DNA from: Bacteroidales bacterium | GTDB lineage: Bacteria; Bacteroidota; Bacteroidia; Bacteroidales; GCA-2748055 | DNA: 64,000 nt | Direction: 5' to 3' | NCBI GenBank assembly: GCA_029210585.1 | Contig: JARGFP010000005.1 | Span: 62,001-126,000 of the forward strand | In this document: one piece after another, positions 51,117-58,633 of the stretch | Layout of the letters: each line of letters opens with the position of its first letter | How positions within the stretch are numbered: the first letter of the stretch is position 1 | The notes under the pieces: model-generated | Database searches by the model: none | What the model saw: only the letters and a program-made list of their open reading frames with translations | Told to the model about the DNA's origin: nothing | Program-made: the position numbers and the translations under genes

Positions 51117-51767
51117 TTATTTTGCAGAGGCATACAGCGGGATCATCATCCACTCTTCTGTCTCGACGGGCTGCTCCAGGCTGCCATTTTCATACAGCGG
51201 CTGTGTCATCCAGTTTTCGGCGGTTACTTCGTTCTCGAAGTGGTTGTCCAGCGGGGTGGTCATCCACTCTTCGGTTACGATCTCACTTTCGATATGATCT
51301 GCAAGAGGAACAGTCATCCATGATTCAACTTCGATTGCACCTTCCATGTTGTTGGTGAAGGATTCTGTCATCCAGCTTTCCACAGCGGGTACCGTCTCGA
51401 TCTGTTCTGTGAGTGGTGTTTCCATCCACAATTCTGTTTCCAGTTCAGCTTCGTATGCAACATCGACGTTTTTAACTGTGAAGCTGGCGATCACGGTGCT
51501 GGTTTCCAGGTTTTGCTGATTCCTGTCGAACACGTTCAGTACTGCATTGATTCTGAAACTGTCTTTTTCCTCTTCTGTATCAGTGGTATAGTCGGCTGTG
51601 ATTGCTACAAATTCTGTTGTGGCTTCCTTGTGGATGAATGACTGAATAAGTTTAGAAGCACCTTCCATCAGCATGCCCTGTCCGTAACCCATGGTGAAAA
51701 TCATCATCATTACCGTCATTATGCTTACTGTCTTTTGTGTCCTGTTTGTTGCGATCATTGTTTTCAT
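51117..51767 (-). CDS. Secreted WMTxPL-repeat protein
   Basis: A 216-residue protein that I do not assign to a named family. Signal peptide to about residue 30 (after MMMIFTMGYGQ). Residues 31-108 form a domain of two beta hairpins (TEFVAITADYTTDTEE, FRINAVLNVFDR, VIASFTVKNVDV). From 109 on there are six copies of a repeat of the form exWMTxPLxxxxExExxxE, the Trp residues lying at 114, 132, 150, 168, 186 and 206: an 18-residue period, then one of 20. The repeats are acidic and end in a short IPLYASAK tail. Preceded by a TGGCACG-type sigma-54-like element at 51800-51815. A periplasmic or surface role, perhaps peptide- or protein-binding, is a guess. Confidence 0.7.
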   Translation of the reverse strand: MKTMIATNRTQKTVSIMTVMMMIFTMGYGQGMLMEGASKLIQSFIHKEATTEFVAITADYTTDTEEEKDSFRINAVLNVFDRNQQNLETSTVIASFTVKNVDVAYEAELETELWMETPLTEQIETVPAVESWMTESFTNNMEGAIEVESWMTVPLADHIESEIVTEEWMTTPLDNHFENEVTAENWMTQPLYENGSLEQPVETEEWMMIPLYASAK

Positions 51768-51799
51768 TGTTTCTTTTTTTTAGCGTTTGGCAGGATACT

Positions 51800-51815
51800 A
51801 ACATAAAGCGTGCCA
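51800..51815 (-). promoter_or_regulatory. Possible sigma-54-type promoter for the WMTxPL-repeat gene
   Basis: On the minus strand TGGCACGCTTTATGTT: the -24 half (TGGCACG) is perfect, the -12 half has GT instead of GC. It lies 33 bases before the ATG. The weak -12 element makes this uncertain. Confidence 0.35.
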
Positions 51816-51971
51816 AAAATTGCAAATAAATGAAAAACAAATAAATATAGCGATACAATTAAATGGATGGGATAGACAAAACCGAACGGTTGTGTGACAG
51901 TTGGTGTACGGAAACGTACAAAATAAGATATGCAGGTATTTTATTAATAAAAAAGGGGATAGTTGTGTGGA

Positions 51972-52640
51972 TCACCTGCCCTGTACTACGATCACGAATT
52001 CCCCTTTGGGGGGGTATTCTGAAAAGTGCCGGGACAGGGTTGCAAGGGTGCCGTGCAGGTTCTCTTCGTATATTTTTGTAAGTTCCCTGGAAATGGCGGC
52101 ATTGCGTTCTTCTCCCAGGTGCGTTTTAAGGTCTCTCAGGGTTTTCACCAGTTTGTAAGGTGATTCGTAAAGCACAATGGTACGGTATTCTTTCTGTAAT
52201 TCCAGTAATCTTTTCTGACGTCCTTTTTTGGGAGGAAGAAAACCTTCAAAAACGAAGCGGTCGGCGGGGAGTCCCGAATTGACCAGTGCCGGGATAAATG
52301 CGGTGGCGCCGGGCAATGTTTCCACATTGATGTTGTTCCGGATGCATTCGCGCACAAGCAGGAAGCCGGGATCGGAAATTCCCGGTGTGCCTGCATCTGT
52401 GACGAGTCCGATGACGGAACCTGACAGCAACTGATCGATCACCTGTTGCAGAGCCTTGTGCTCATTGAACTTATGGTGCGAACGTAACGGTTTACTGATT
52501 TCCAGGTGTTTGAGTAAAAAGCCTGTCTTGCGGGTGTCTTCCGCCAGTACGAGATCGACCTCCGACAGGATTCGCTTGGCACGGAGCGTGATGTCTTCCA
52601 GGTTACCGATGGGGGTTGGTATGAGGTACAGTTTTGACAT
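51972..52640 (-). CDS. rsmI: 16S rRNA (cytidine1402-2'-O)-methyltransferase
   Basis: SAM-dependent 2'-O-methyltransferase of C1402 in 16S rRNA. 222 residues. Diagnostic blocks: LYLIPTPIGNLEDITLRAKRIL at the start, LAEDTRKTGFLLKHL, VTDAGTPGISDPGFLLVREC, LPGATAFIPALVNSGLP, FEGFLPPKKGRQKRL and YESPYKL. The C-terminal domain is short (ends at GEFVIVVQGR), with none of the SIS-like extra domain. Its ATG overlaps by one base (TAATG) the stop codon of the upstream hypothetical gene, so both are co-translated. Confidence 0.95.
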   Translation of the reverse strand: MSKLYLIPTPIGNLEDITLRAKRILSEVDLVLAEDTRKTGFLLKHLEISKPLRSHHKFNEHKALQQVIDQLLSGSVIGLVTDAGTPGISDPGFLLVRECIRNNINVETLPGATAFIPALVNSGLPADRFVFEGFLPPKKGRQKRLLELQKEYRTIVLYESPYKLVKTLRDLKTHLGEERNAAISRELTKIYEENLHGTLATLSRHFSEYPPKGEFVIVVQGR

Positions 52641-53587
52641 TACCGGTTCAGATATCTTCTGCGTGAAAGGCGGACAAGGAGTTTCACGCCGTCGTGTTCC
52701 ATCTGTTCGGGGAATGTGGATTGAATCACGCTGTATGCTTCATCAAAATGATGCCTGGTATCGAGCTGTTGCACCAGGGTGTTGAAAGCTTCGTTGTCTC
52801 CGTCCATCAGTTCCCTGATAATCAGAAACCTGTCGTTGATACCGACATTTCTTTTGATCGAGTCAATGGGTTCGCCGGTAAGTTTTGAGGAAAGATCGGT
52901 TCCCGATCCGGGAGCAATTCTTTCATTGATGCTTTTGTCGGATGCAAATTTTTCTGCAAGAATGGAGGCTTTCTTCGGTTCTGTCTTATGAGCCTGGTCT
53001 GGTTCCATCGTGGTTCCAGTTTCCTTTATTTCTTTCGAAGGAGCCGGTTCTTCCGAAGGAGCCGGCGGCTGTAGCCGTGCAGAAGCATGTTCCTGATCAT
53101 CGGAAACCTTCGGGGCAGTGGGCTGCTGCTGACCTGGAGTCTGCTGCTGTCCCTGCTCAGAACCCTGGTCCCCGGCGGGAGACTGTGCCTGTGCATGAGA
53201 CTGTGCTTTTGAATGATCCGGCGCAGGAATGTGTTCCGGTTGGGAAGCCTGGTGGTCTGCCCGGGCCTGCTGATCCTGTTGTGGGGGAGTAACCTGTGCG
53301 TTTCCGTCGGTTTCCCCGGAAGATGCGGAGGCTGGTTTCCGGGCAGATTCCTGTCCGGGTTGCGGCGCCTGCGAAGAAGCAGAAAACATGGATGGTTCGC
53401 CTTTCAGACCGTCCATTTTCATGTCCCTGGAAATAAGCGACAACAAATCATAGACATGCCTGAGCCTGGACATGGCCAGGTCGATCTCGATCTGCGGCGG
53501 CGACGTATAATTATTCAGGTTTCGGACAAGTTTTTCTATATCTTGTATATCTTTAGTCAATATTTCAATGGTATGTTTGATTTCCAT
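52640..53587 (-). CDS. Hypothetical protein with conserved ends and Gln/Pro/Ala-rich centre
   Basis: A 315-residue cytosolic-looking protein. Residues 1-60 are helical (IEILTKDIQDIEKLVRNLNN, AMSRLRHVYDLLSLI). Residues 65-215 are low complexity, rich in Q, P, A, S and E. Residues 238-315 form a basic/hydrophobic domain ending in LLVRLSRRRYLNR, with a conserved-looking IKRNVGINDRFLIIRELMDGD. This C-terminal block resembles a Bacteroidota protein I have seen only as hypothetical. No enzymatic motif is present. Next to rsmI (1-base overlap) and divergent from tdk. A role in translation or nucleotide metabolism is only suggested by the location. Confidence 0.7.
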   Translation of the reverse strand: MEIKHTIEILTKDIQDIEKLVRNLNNYTSPPQIEIDLAMSRLRHVYDLLSLISRDMKMDGLKGEPSMFSASSQAPQPGQESARKPASASSGETDGNAQVTPPQQDQQARADHQASQPEHIPAPDHSKAQSHAQAQSPAGDQGSEQGQQQTPGQQQPTAPKVSDDQEHASARLQPPAPSEEPAPSKEIKETGTTMEPDQAHKTEPKKASILAEKFASDKSINERIAPGSGTDLSSKLTGEPIDSIKRNVGINDRFLIIRELMDGDNEAFNTLVQQLDTRHHFDEAYSVIQSTFPEQMEHDGVKLLVRLSRRRYLNR

Positions 53588-53688
53588 GATTCAATGATCT
53601 TTTAGCGTCATTTATGTAACGTTCAGTAACTGGTTTCATTGCCGGGTGCACGCGATAATTGTCATGTTTTCACATGAATATACAGCGG

Positions 53689-53696
53689 CAAAGTTA
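53689..53696 (-). promoter_or_regulatory. Bacteroidota -7 promoter box for the hypothetical/rsmI pair
   Basis: TAACTTTG on the minus strand, exact TAnnTTTG, giving a leader of about 100 bases before the ATG at 53587. Confidence 0.4.
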
Positions 53697-53745
53697 CAAC
53701 AATAAGTAGTGGAGTTAAACAGGAGTTATTAAGATTTTAACGGAG

Positions 53746-54342
53746 ATGTTTCTGGAGGACACCATAAAGCATTCCAAGAAGGGAGGTTGGATAGAAGTGA
53801 TTTGCGGTTCCATGTTTTCGGGGAAAACGGAAGAGCTGATCAGGCGACTGCGCAGGGCGGAGTTTGCGCGGTTGCGCGTGGAGATTTTTAAACCGAAGAT
53901 TGATGTCAGGTATTCCGAGGAGCATGTAGTGTCGCACGACGAAAACAGCATTTCTTCCACCGCTGTGGATTCTGCCCAGAATATATTGCTGCTTTCAGGT
54001 GATGTGGATGTGGTGGGTATCGACGAAGCCCAGTTTTTTGACAACGGGCTCGTGGAAGTCTGCAACACCCTTGCAAATAGTGGACTGCGTGTGATCGTAG
54101 CCGGACTGGATATGGATTTCAGGGGAAAACCATTTGGACCGATTCCTTCATTGCTGGCCATTGCAGAATATGTGACCAAGGTACATGCCATTTGCGTCAG
54201 GTGCGGAAGCCTTGCCAATCACTCTCACCGTACTTCAGAGGATGAGAAACTCGTGGTGCTGGGGGAGACCAATATCTATGAACCGCTGTGCAGGAAGTGT
54301 TACCAGGATGACCTGTCGGCTGAAAAGAAAAGGAAAAGGTGA
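53746..54342 (+). CDS. tdk: Thymidine kinase (type II)
   Basis: Salvage kinase that phosphorylates thymidine. 198 residues. P-loop [16 protein letters not shown], Walker-B-like [21 protein letters not shown] and the C-terminal structural zinc site CVRCG and CRKCYQ. Catalytic Glu in IDEAQ. Shares its TGATG stop/start with murF-alr downstream, so they are one transcription and translation unit. In Bacteroidota tdk is often next to rsmI, and here the two are divergent with the hypothetical protein between. Confidence 0.96.
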   Translation: MFLEDTIKHSKKGGWIEVICGSMFSGKTEELIRRLRRAEFARLRVEIFKPKIDVRYSEEHVVSHDENSISSTAVDSAQNILLLSGDVDVVGIDEAQFFDNGLVEVCNTLANSGLRVIVAGLDMDFRGKPFGPIPSLLAIAEYVTKVHAICVRCGSLANHSHRTSEDEKLVVLGETNIYEPLCRKCYQDDLSAEKKRKR

Positions 54343-56813
54343 TGGTGGAGCGGGTCATGACCATACAACAGCTGGCAGAGATCACCGGAGGGAGCATCAT
54401 TGGTGATCCACACCGGCAGTTCAGTTACCTTGCCACCGACAGCCGTTCCCTGCCGGGGATTGACCGGGTTCTGTTTATTGCCATCCGTGGCGACCACCAC
54501 GATGGTCATCTTTACATCGATGAATTGTACAGCAGGGGAATCCGTTGTTTCCTGGCAGACCGGGAGGAGGATCGCACCCGCCTGAACGGGGCATCGTTCT
54601 GTCTTGTGAACGATTCCATGGAGGCATTGCAGCAACTTGCCGGTGAAAAGAGAAAGCAATTCAGTGGCACCGTGGTATCTGTCACCGGGAGCAATGGGAA
54701 AACCATTGTGAAGGAATGGCTTTACCAGTTGCTGCGCAACTGTCAAAACGTGGTCCGCAGTCCACGAAGCTATAATTCCCAGCTGGGTGTTCCGCTCTCC
54801 CTCTGGCAGCTTTCCGGGCAATTCCAGACGGCCATCATCGAAGCGGGAATCTCGCAGCCGGGCGAGATGGAGCGCCTGGAACGCATGATTGCACCCGATA
54901 TGGGAATTCTGACCAATATAGGTACGGCGCATAGCGAGCATTTCAGTTCCGACATCCAAAAACTCCGGGAAAAGCTGGTGCTCTTTGCCCGTTGTGACCT
55001 GATCATCTACCGGGCCGATGCTTCCGTCGACGGGAAACCATTGACAGCATACCTTGATCACCTGGCCGCGCGTAAGGTTTCCTGGTCGCTTCAGGGCAAT
55101 GCTGTATACAGGTATCGCATTCTGAACAGGAACAATGCTTCTGTTGAGGTTGGCCTGACCACTCCGCAGGATCCGGGACCTGCAGGAACCGTTTTTCACC
55201 TTCCTTTTTCAGATGATGCTTCCCTGGAGAACCAGCTTCACGTGATCACGGCTGCGAAAGAACTGGGGCTGGAAAATGACGACATTGAGCGTGGCCTTGC
55301 ATCGCTGGAACCTGTGGAAATGCGTCTTCAGACATTGAAAGGCATCCGGAACAGTACCCTTGTGAATGATGTCTATAATTCTGACCTGGCGGGGTTGGGA
55401 ATGGCACTGAATGTGCTGGACCAGCAACGGAACCATCGCCGCAGGGTGGTGATCCTTTCCGACGTTTACCAGAGCGGGATGCCCGATGAAGCACTTTACA
55501 GCGAGGTTGCCGTCATGCTTGCATTCAGGGAGGTGGATTTGATCTGCGGAGTTGGACCCGGGATCTCAGGACAGCAGGCATTGTTTGCACCAAAAAGTAT
55601 GTTCTTTGCACATACTGCTGACTTCCTGGAGCACTTCGATCCGGCCTGGATCGAGCAAGCCGCGGTGCTGATCAAGGGAGCTAGGAAATTCAGGTTCGAG
55701 GAGATTACACAACGGCTGCAGTTGCAGGTACACAAAACGGTACTGGAGATCAACATCAATGAAATGGTCCATAACCTGAATCATTTCCGTTCGCTGCTGA
55801 ATCCTTCTACACGGATCATGGTAATGGTGAAGGCGCTGGCTTACGGGACGGGAGCCCACGAGGTGGCCGGATTCCTGCAGCATGAGCAGGTGGACTACCT
55901 GGCAGTGGCTTTCCCCGACGAGGGAATACGGTTGAGGCAGGCCGGCGTGCAATTGCCCGTGATGGTGATGAATGCGGATGAAAATGATTACAGGAAGATG
56001 CTGGAGCATCACCTGGAACCTGAACTTTTCAGTAAGGAGGGAGTGGAGCGCTTCAAGAAGGAATGCCTGGACCTCGGGCTCACGGCCCAGCCTGTGCATA
56101 TCAAGCTGGATACCGGGATGCACCGGCTGGGGTTTGAGGAGAAAGACATTGCGTGGTTGTCAGAGGAACTGCAGTCAGATCAGATACGGGTACGCAGTCT
56201 TTTCACCCACCTGGCTGGAAGTGATGCGCCGCAACTGGATGATTTCACCCGGAAACAGGCCACAGCATTCAACGCCATGGCCAGACAACTTCGTCCCGTC
56301 ACCGGCAATGATGTGGTGCTGCATGTGCTCAATACCGCGGGCATTGAGCGGTTCCCGGAGTACCAGATGGATATGGTAAGGATCGGTATTGGCTTGTACG
56401 GACATGGCAGCAGTGGGGCCCTTGAACCTGTGAGCACCTTCAAAACAGTGATTTCCCAGCTGAGGCAGGTAAAAAAAGGGGAGTCTGTTGGCTACGGCAG
56501 GAGCGGAAAGGTGGAAAGAGATGCTGTTATTGCCACCATTCCTGTTGGATATGCAGATGGCATCAACAGGCACCTAGGAAATGGGAATTATTCATTTTAT
56601 GTGAAGGGAAAGCATGCGCCTACCATCGGGAATATCTGTATGGACATGACCATGCTGGATATAACAGGCATTGATGCAACGGTTGGTGACATCGTTGAGT
56701 TATTTGGAAGGAACTGTCCAGTTGCGGCCATGGCCGGGCAACTGGACACCATCGTATATGAAATTTTAACAAGTATCCCCGAACGGGTGAAGCGGGTGTA
56801 TATCAGGGAATAG
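54342..56813 (+). CDS. MurF-Alr fusion: UDP-MurNAc-tripeptide:D-Ala-D-Ala ligase plus alanine racemase
   Basis: An 823-residue bifunctional enzyme of peptidoglycan synthesis. The N-terminal half (about 1-455) is a MurF-type Mur ligase with the ATP loop TGSNGKTIVKEW, SYNSQLGVPLSLW, GISQPGEME and VNDVYNSDL. The C-terminal half (about 460-823) is an alanine racemase with the PLP-lysine region MVMVKALAYGTGAHEVA, HIKLDTGMHRLGF, HVLNTAGIERFPEYQMDMVRIGIGLYG, the catalytic Tyr in VGYGRSG and GNICMDMTMLD. The fusion is typical of Bacteroidota. It couples D-Ala supply to use. The preferred start is the ATG at 54342, overlapping the tdk stop; a GTG one codon earlier and an ATG at 54357 are alternatives. 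Confidence 0.95.
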   Translation: MVERVMTIQQLAEITGGSIIGDPHRQFSYLATDSRSLPGIDRVLFIAIRGDHHDGHLYIDELYSRGIRCFLADREEDRTRLNGASFCLVNDSMEALQQLAGEKRKQFSGTVVSVTGSNGKTIVKEWLYQLLRNCQNVVRSPRSYNSQLGVPLSLWQLSGQFQTAIIEAGISQPGEMERLERMIAPDMGILTNIGTAHSEHFSSDIQKLREKLVLFARCDLIIYRADASVDGKPLTAYLDHLAARKVSWSLQGNAVYRYRILNRNNASVEVGLTTPQDPGPAGTVFHLPFSDDASLENQLHVITAAKELGLENDDIERGLASLEPVEMRLQTLKGIRNSTLVNDVYNSDLAGLGMALNVLDQQRNHRRRVVILSDVYQSGMPDEALYSEVAVMLAFREVDLICGVGPGISGQQALFAPKSMFFAHTADFLEHFDPAWIEQAAVLIKGARKFRFEEITQRLQLQVHKTVLEININEMVHNLNHFRSLLNPSTRIMVMVKALAYGTGAHEVAGFLQHEQVDYLAVAFPDEGIRLRQAGVQLPVMVMNADENDYRKMLEHHLEPELFSKEGVERFKKECLDLGLTAQPVHIKLDTGMHRLGFEEKDIAWLSEELQSDQIRVRSLFTHLAGSDAPQLDDFTRKQATAFNAMARQLRPVTGNDVVLHVLNTAGIERFPEYQMDMVRIGIGLYGHGSSGALEPVSTFKTVISQLRQVKKGESVGYGRSGKVERDAVIATIPVGYADGINRHLGNGNYSFYVKGKHAPTIGNICMDMTMLDITGIDATVGDIVELFGRNCPVAAMAGQLDTIVYEILTSIPERVKRVYIRE

Positions 56814-56915
56814 ATGAAGATCAGGCTCTCAGTGGTTGTAATCACTTACAACGAGGAAAAAAATATTGACCGGTGCCTGGCCTCCCCGGAATCAGGGATC
56901 GCCGGATCAGAGTAA
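56814..56915 (+). pseudogene. Truncated glycosyltransferase family 2 fragment
   Basis: A 33-codon frame beginning directly at the murF-alr stop: MKIRLSVVVITYNEEKNIDR then CLAS, after which it diverges and stops. The first 24 residues are the diagnostic N-terminal nucleotide-sugar-binding start of a GT2 enzyme (SVVVITYNEE); nothing after this looks like one. The rest of the gene, at least 200 codons, is missing, replaced by the oppositely oriented acyltransferase end. The fragment overlaps that gene's stop by 9 bases. It looks like a deletion scar. Confidence 0.72.
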
Positions 56916-57812
56916 GTTAGCGGACTGTAACTCAAGCCATCGCTCGTAGCTGATCTTCCAGCGGTTATGACTCCACAGCCAGTTTGCCGGTTCTTCCAGG
57001 ATCAGGTCTTCCAGTATCCGTGTATGTTGTTCCGTAATCTCAAAAGGTGCGGTTGCAGCCGGTGTATCGGTAATCAGCTGGAAAGTGGCAGTGTATCGTC
57101 CCCGTTCAACCCGCCTGACCTTCATAAAGATCACCACCGCGTTGAATTTTTTTGCCAGTTTTTCGCTGCCTGTGAATACCGCGGTCTTCTGATTCAGAAA
57201 ATCTGTCCAGTACCTGACCTGTTTTCGCATGGGGCGCTGATCGCCCACCATCCCGGTGAGTGTAAGCACTCCTTTTTCCTTGTATTCGAACAGTGCTCTT
57301 CCGATCCTGGCCATCGGCACTACAGCTGCACCAAACCGGGTTCTCGCTTTCCGGAATGCCCGGTCGAAATGGGGATTTTTTAATGGTTTGTAGACACCCA
57401 CCACCAGGTGTCTGAAGGTATAGGACAACGGGGAGGCCCATTCCCAGTTGTTGTAATGGGCAGTTACCAGTATGATGTGCCGTCCCCGGGTGTAATAGTG
57501 ATCGACAAGTTCTGGATTGGTAAAACTGAACATTTGCTCCAGCCGCCTCCTTGGATAGAACTGGATCACGGCATTTTCGGTGACCACATCCGCAAGGTGC
57601 CGGTAGAATTTTTTCTGCATTTTCCGCAGTTCCTGTTCGCCCAGGTCCGGGAAAGCATTGCGCATGTTTGTCGCGGTAACCTCTTTCCGGTAACCGGCGA
57701 TCCTGTAAAGAATGAAAGATAGGAAGTCAGATAACAGGTACAATGCATGTTTGGGCAGCAGCGCTACCAGGCGCAGCAGCGCAATGGTAATGTTATAAGC
57801 AATGTATTTCAT
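56907..57812 (-). CDS. Lipid A biosynthesis lauroyl/myristoyl-type acyltransferase (LpxL/HtrB family)
   Basis: About 301 residues from the ATG at 57812 (MKYIAYNITI), with an N-terminal membrane anchor. The family's HX4D/E catalytic motif appears as HYNNWEW. Other blocks: GRHIILVTAHYNNWE, KPLKNPHFDRAFRKARTRFG, LTGMVGDQRP, TAVFTGSEKLAKK and EEPANWLWSHNRWKISYE. Members acylate the Kdo2-lipid A precursor or ornithine-type lipids. No other lipid A genes are adjacent. The longer open frame begins inside the Crp/Fnr gene and is not used. It lies 31 bases behind that gene. Confidence 0.92.
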   Translation of the reverse strand: MKYIAYNITIALLRLVALLPKHALYLLSDFLSFILYRIAGYRKEVTATNMRNAFPDLGEQELRKMQKKFYRHLADVVTENAVIQFYPRRRLEQMFSFTNPELVDHYYTRGRHIILVTAHYNNWEWASPLSYTFRHLVVGVYKPLKNPHFDRAFRKARTRFGAAVVPMARIGRALFEYKEKGVLTLTGMVGDQRPMRKQVRYWTDFLNQKTAVFTGSEKLAKKFNAVVIFMKVRRVERGRYTATFQLITDTPAATAPFEITEQHTRILEDLILEEPANWLWSHNRWKISYERWLELQSANLL

Positions 57813-57843
57813 TCCGGCATTGGATGGACAGTTGAATCCTGGT

Positions 57844-58545
57844 TTATCCCAGGTCACTGATCCGCTCCAGCTTCTGCAGGTCGAGGATCTTGATCTTTCG
57901 CCCATCTATGGCGATCACACCCTCCTGGGCAAAAGATGAAAGCGTGCGGATCGCGTTGGAAGTGGTCATATTGGATAAATTGGCCACATCCTCCCGTGAA
58001 AGATAGATCTTGATGGTCATCTCATCATCTTCGTATCCGTAAGTATCCTTCAGAAAAATCAGTGACTCCGCCAGTCGTCCGCGAATGTGCTTTTGCGTCA
58101 GGGTTACGGTACGGTGATTGGAAAATCCCAGTTCTGAGGCGAAGGATTTCACAACACTGATGGCCAGTTCGGGGTTGCTGCGCATCACTTTATAAAGGCT
58201 GTCCTTATCGATGATGCATGCAACGGAGTCTTCAATTGCAACACCCGTAGCCGTATGGTTTTCCTCGGCAAACAAAGCCCTGTATCCGATAAATCCCACC
58301 GGTTTTGCCATCCGGACGATCTGTTCTCTTCCGCCAACCCCTTCCTTGAAGATTTTCACTTTCCCTTCAGACAGGCACATCAAGCCGATTGGTTTATCGC
58401 CCTCCTTGAATATGATCTCTCCCTTTTTGTAGAAAGCACAGGTATAATTTTGCTTCAGATATTCCTTCTCTTTCAGAGTAAGGACAGTAAAAACAGACTT
58501 TGGATTGTCAATGCAGTTGTCTGCATTGTAATTCCTCTCCTGCAT
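57844..58545 (-). CDS. Crp/Fnr family transcriptional regulator
   Basis: A 233-residue regulator with a cyclic-nucleotide-binding-like roll (about 28-140: YKKGEIIFKEGDKPIGLMCL, KVKIFKEGVGGREQI, GFIGYRALFAEENHTAT) and a winged helix (about 165-225: KDTYGYEDDEMTIKIYLSREDVANLSNMTTSNAIRTLSSFAQEGVIAIDGRKIKI). It has two N-terminal Cys (about 11 and 36) that do not match the canonical Fnr cluster. Unlike the regulator at 10170 the roll carries GREQIV-type residues near an FFE-like cyclic-nucleotide site. A 21-bp palindrome directly upstream (58582-58602) may be its own operator. Followed by the acyltransferase gene on the same strand. Confidence 0.91.
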   Translation of the reverse strand: MQERNYNADNCIDNPKSVFTVLTLKEKEYLKQNYTCAFYKKGEIIFKEGDKPIGLMCLSEGKVKIFKEGVGGREQIVRMAKPVGFIGYRALFAEENHTATGVAIEDSVACIIDKDSLYKVMRSNPELAISVVKSFASELGFSNHRTVTLTQKHIRGRLAESLIFLKDTYGYEDDEMTIKIYLSREDVANLSNMTTSNAIRTLSSFAQEGVIAIDGRKIKILDLQKLERISDLG

Positions 58546-58581
58546 ATCCTTTTAAGTATTTTGTGTTCAGTAACATGCTAA

Positions 58582-58602
58582 AATAGATATTTTTTATCTA
58601 TT
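58582..58602. promoter_or_regulatory. 21-bp perfect palindrome upstream of the Crp/Fnr gene
   Basis: AATAGATA and TATCTATT are perfect inverted repeats spaced by five T residues. It lies 37 bases before the ATG of the Crp/Fnr gene and 31 bases past the nadE stop; could be an autoregulatory operator or a weak terminator of nadE. Confidence 0.45.
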
Positions 58603-58633
58603 CCTTATGAAAAACGCAAAGTAAATAGAAATT

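Noticed and set aside
54300-55199. Long minus-strand frame of about 300 codons over tdk/murF-alr
   Set aside because: Antisense to well-supported MurF sequence; composition reflects the codon pattern of the plus strand.
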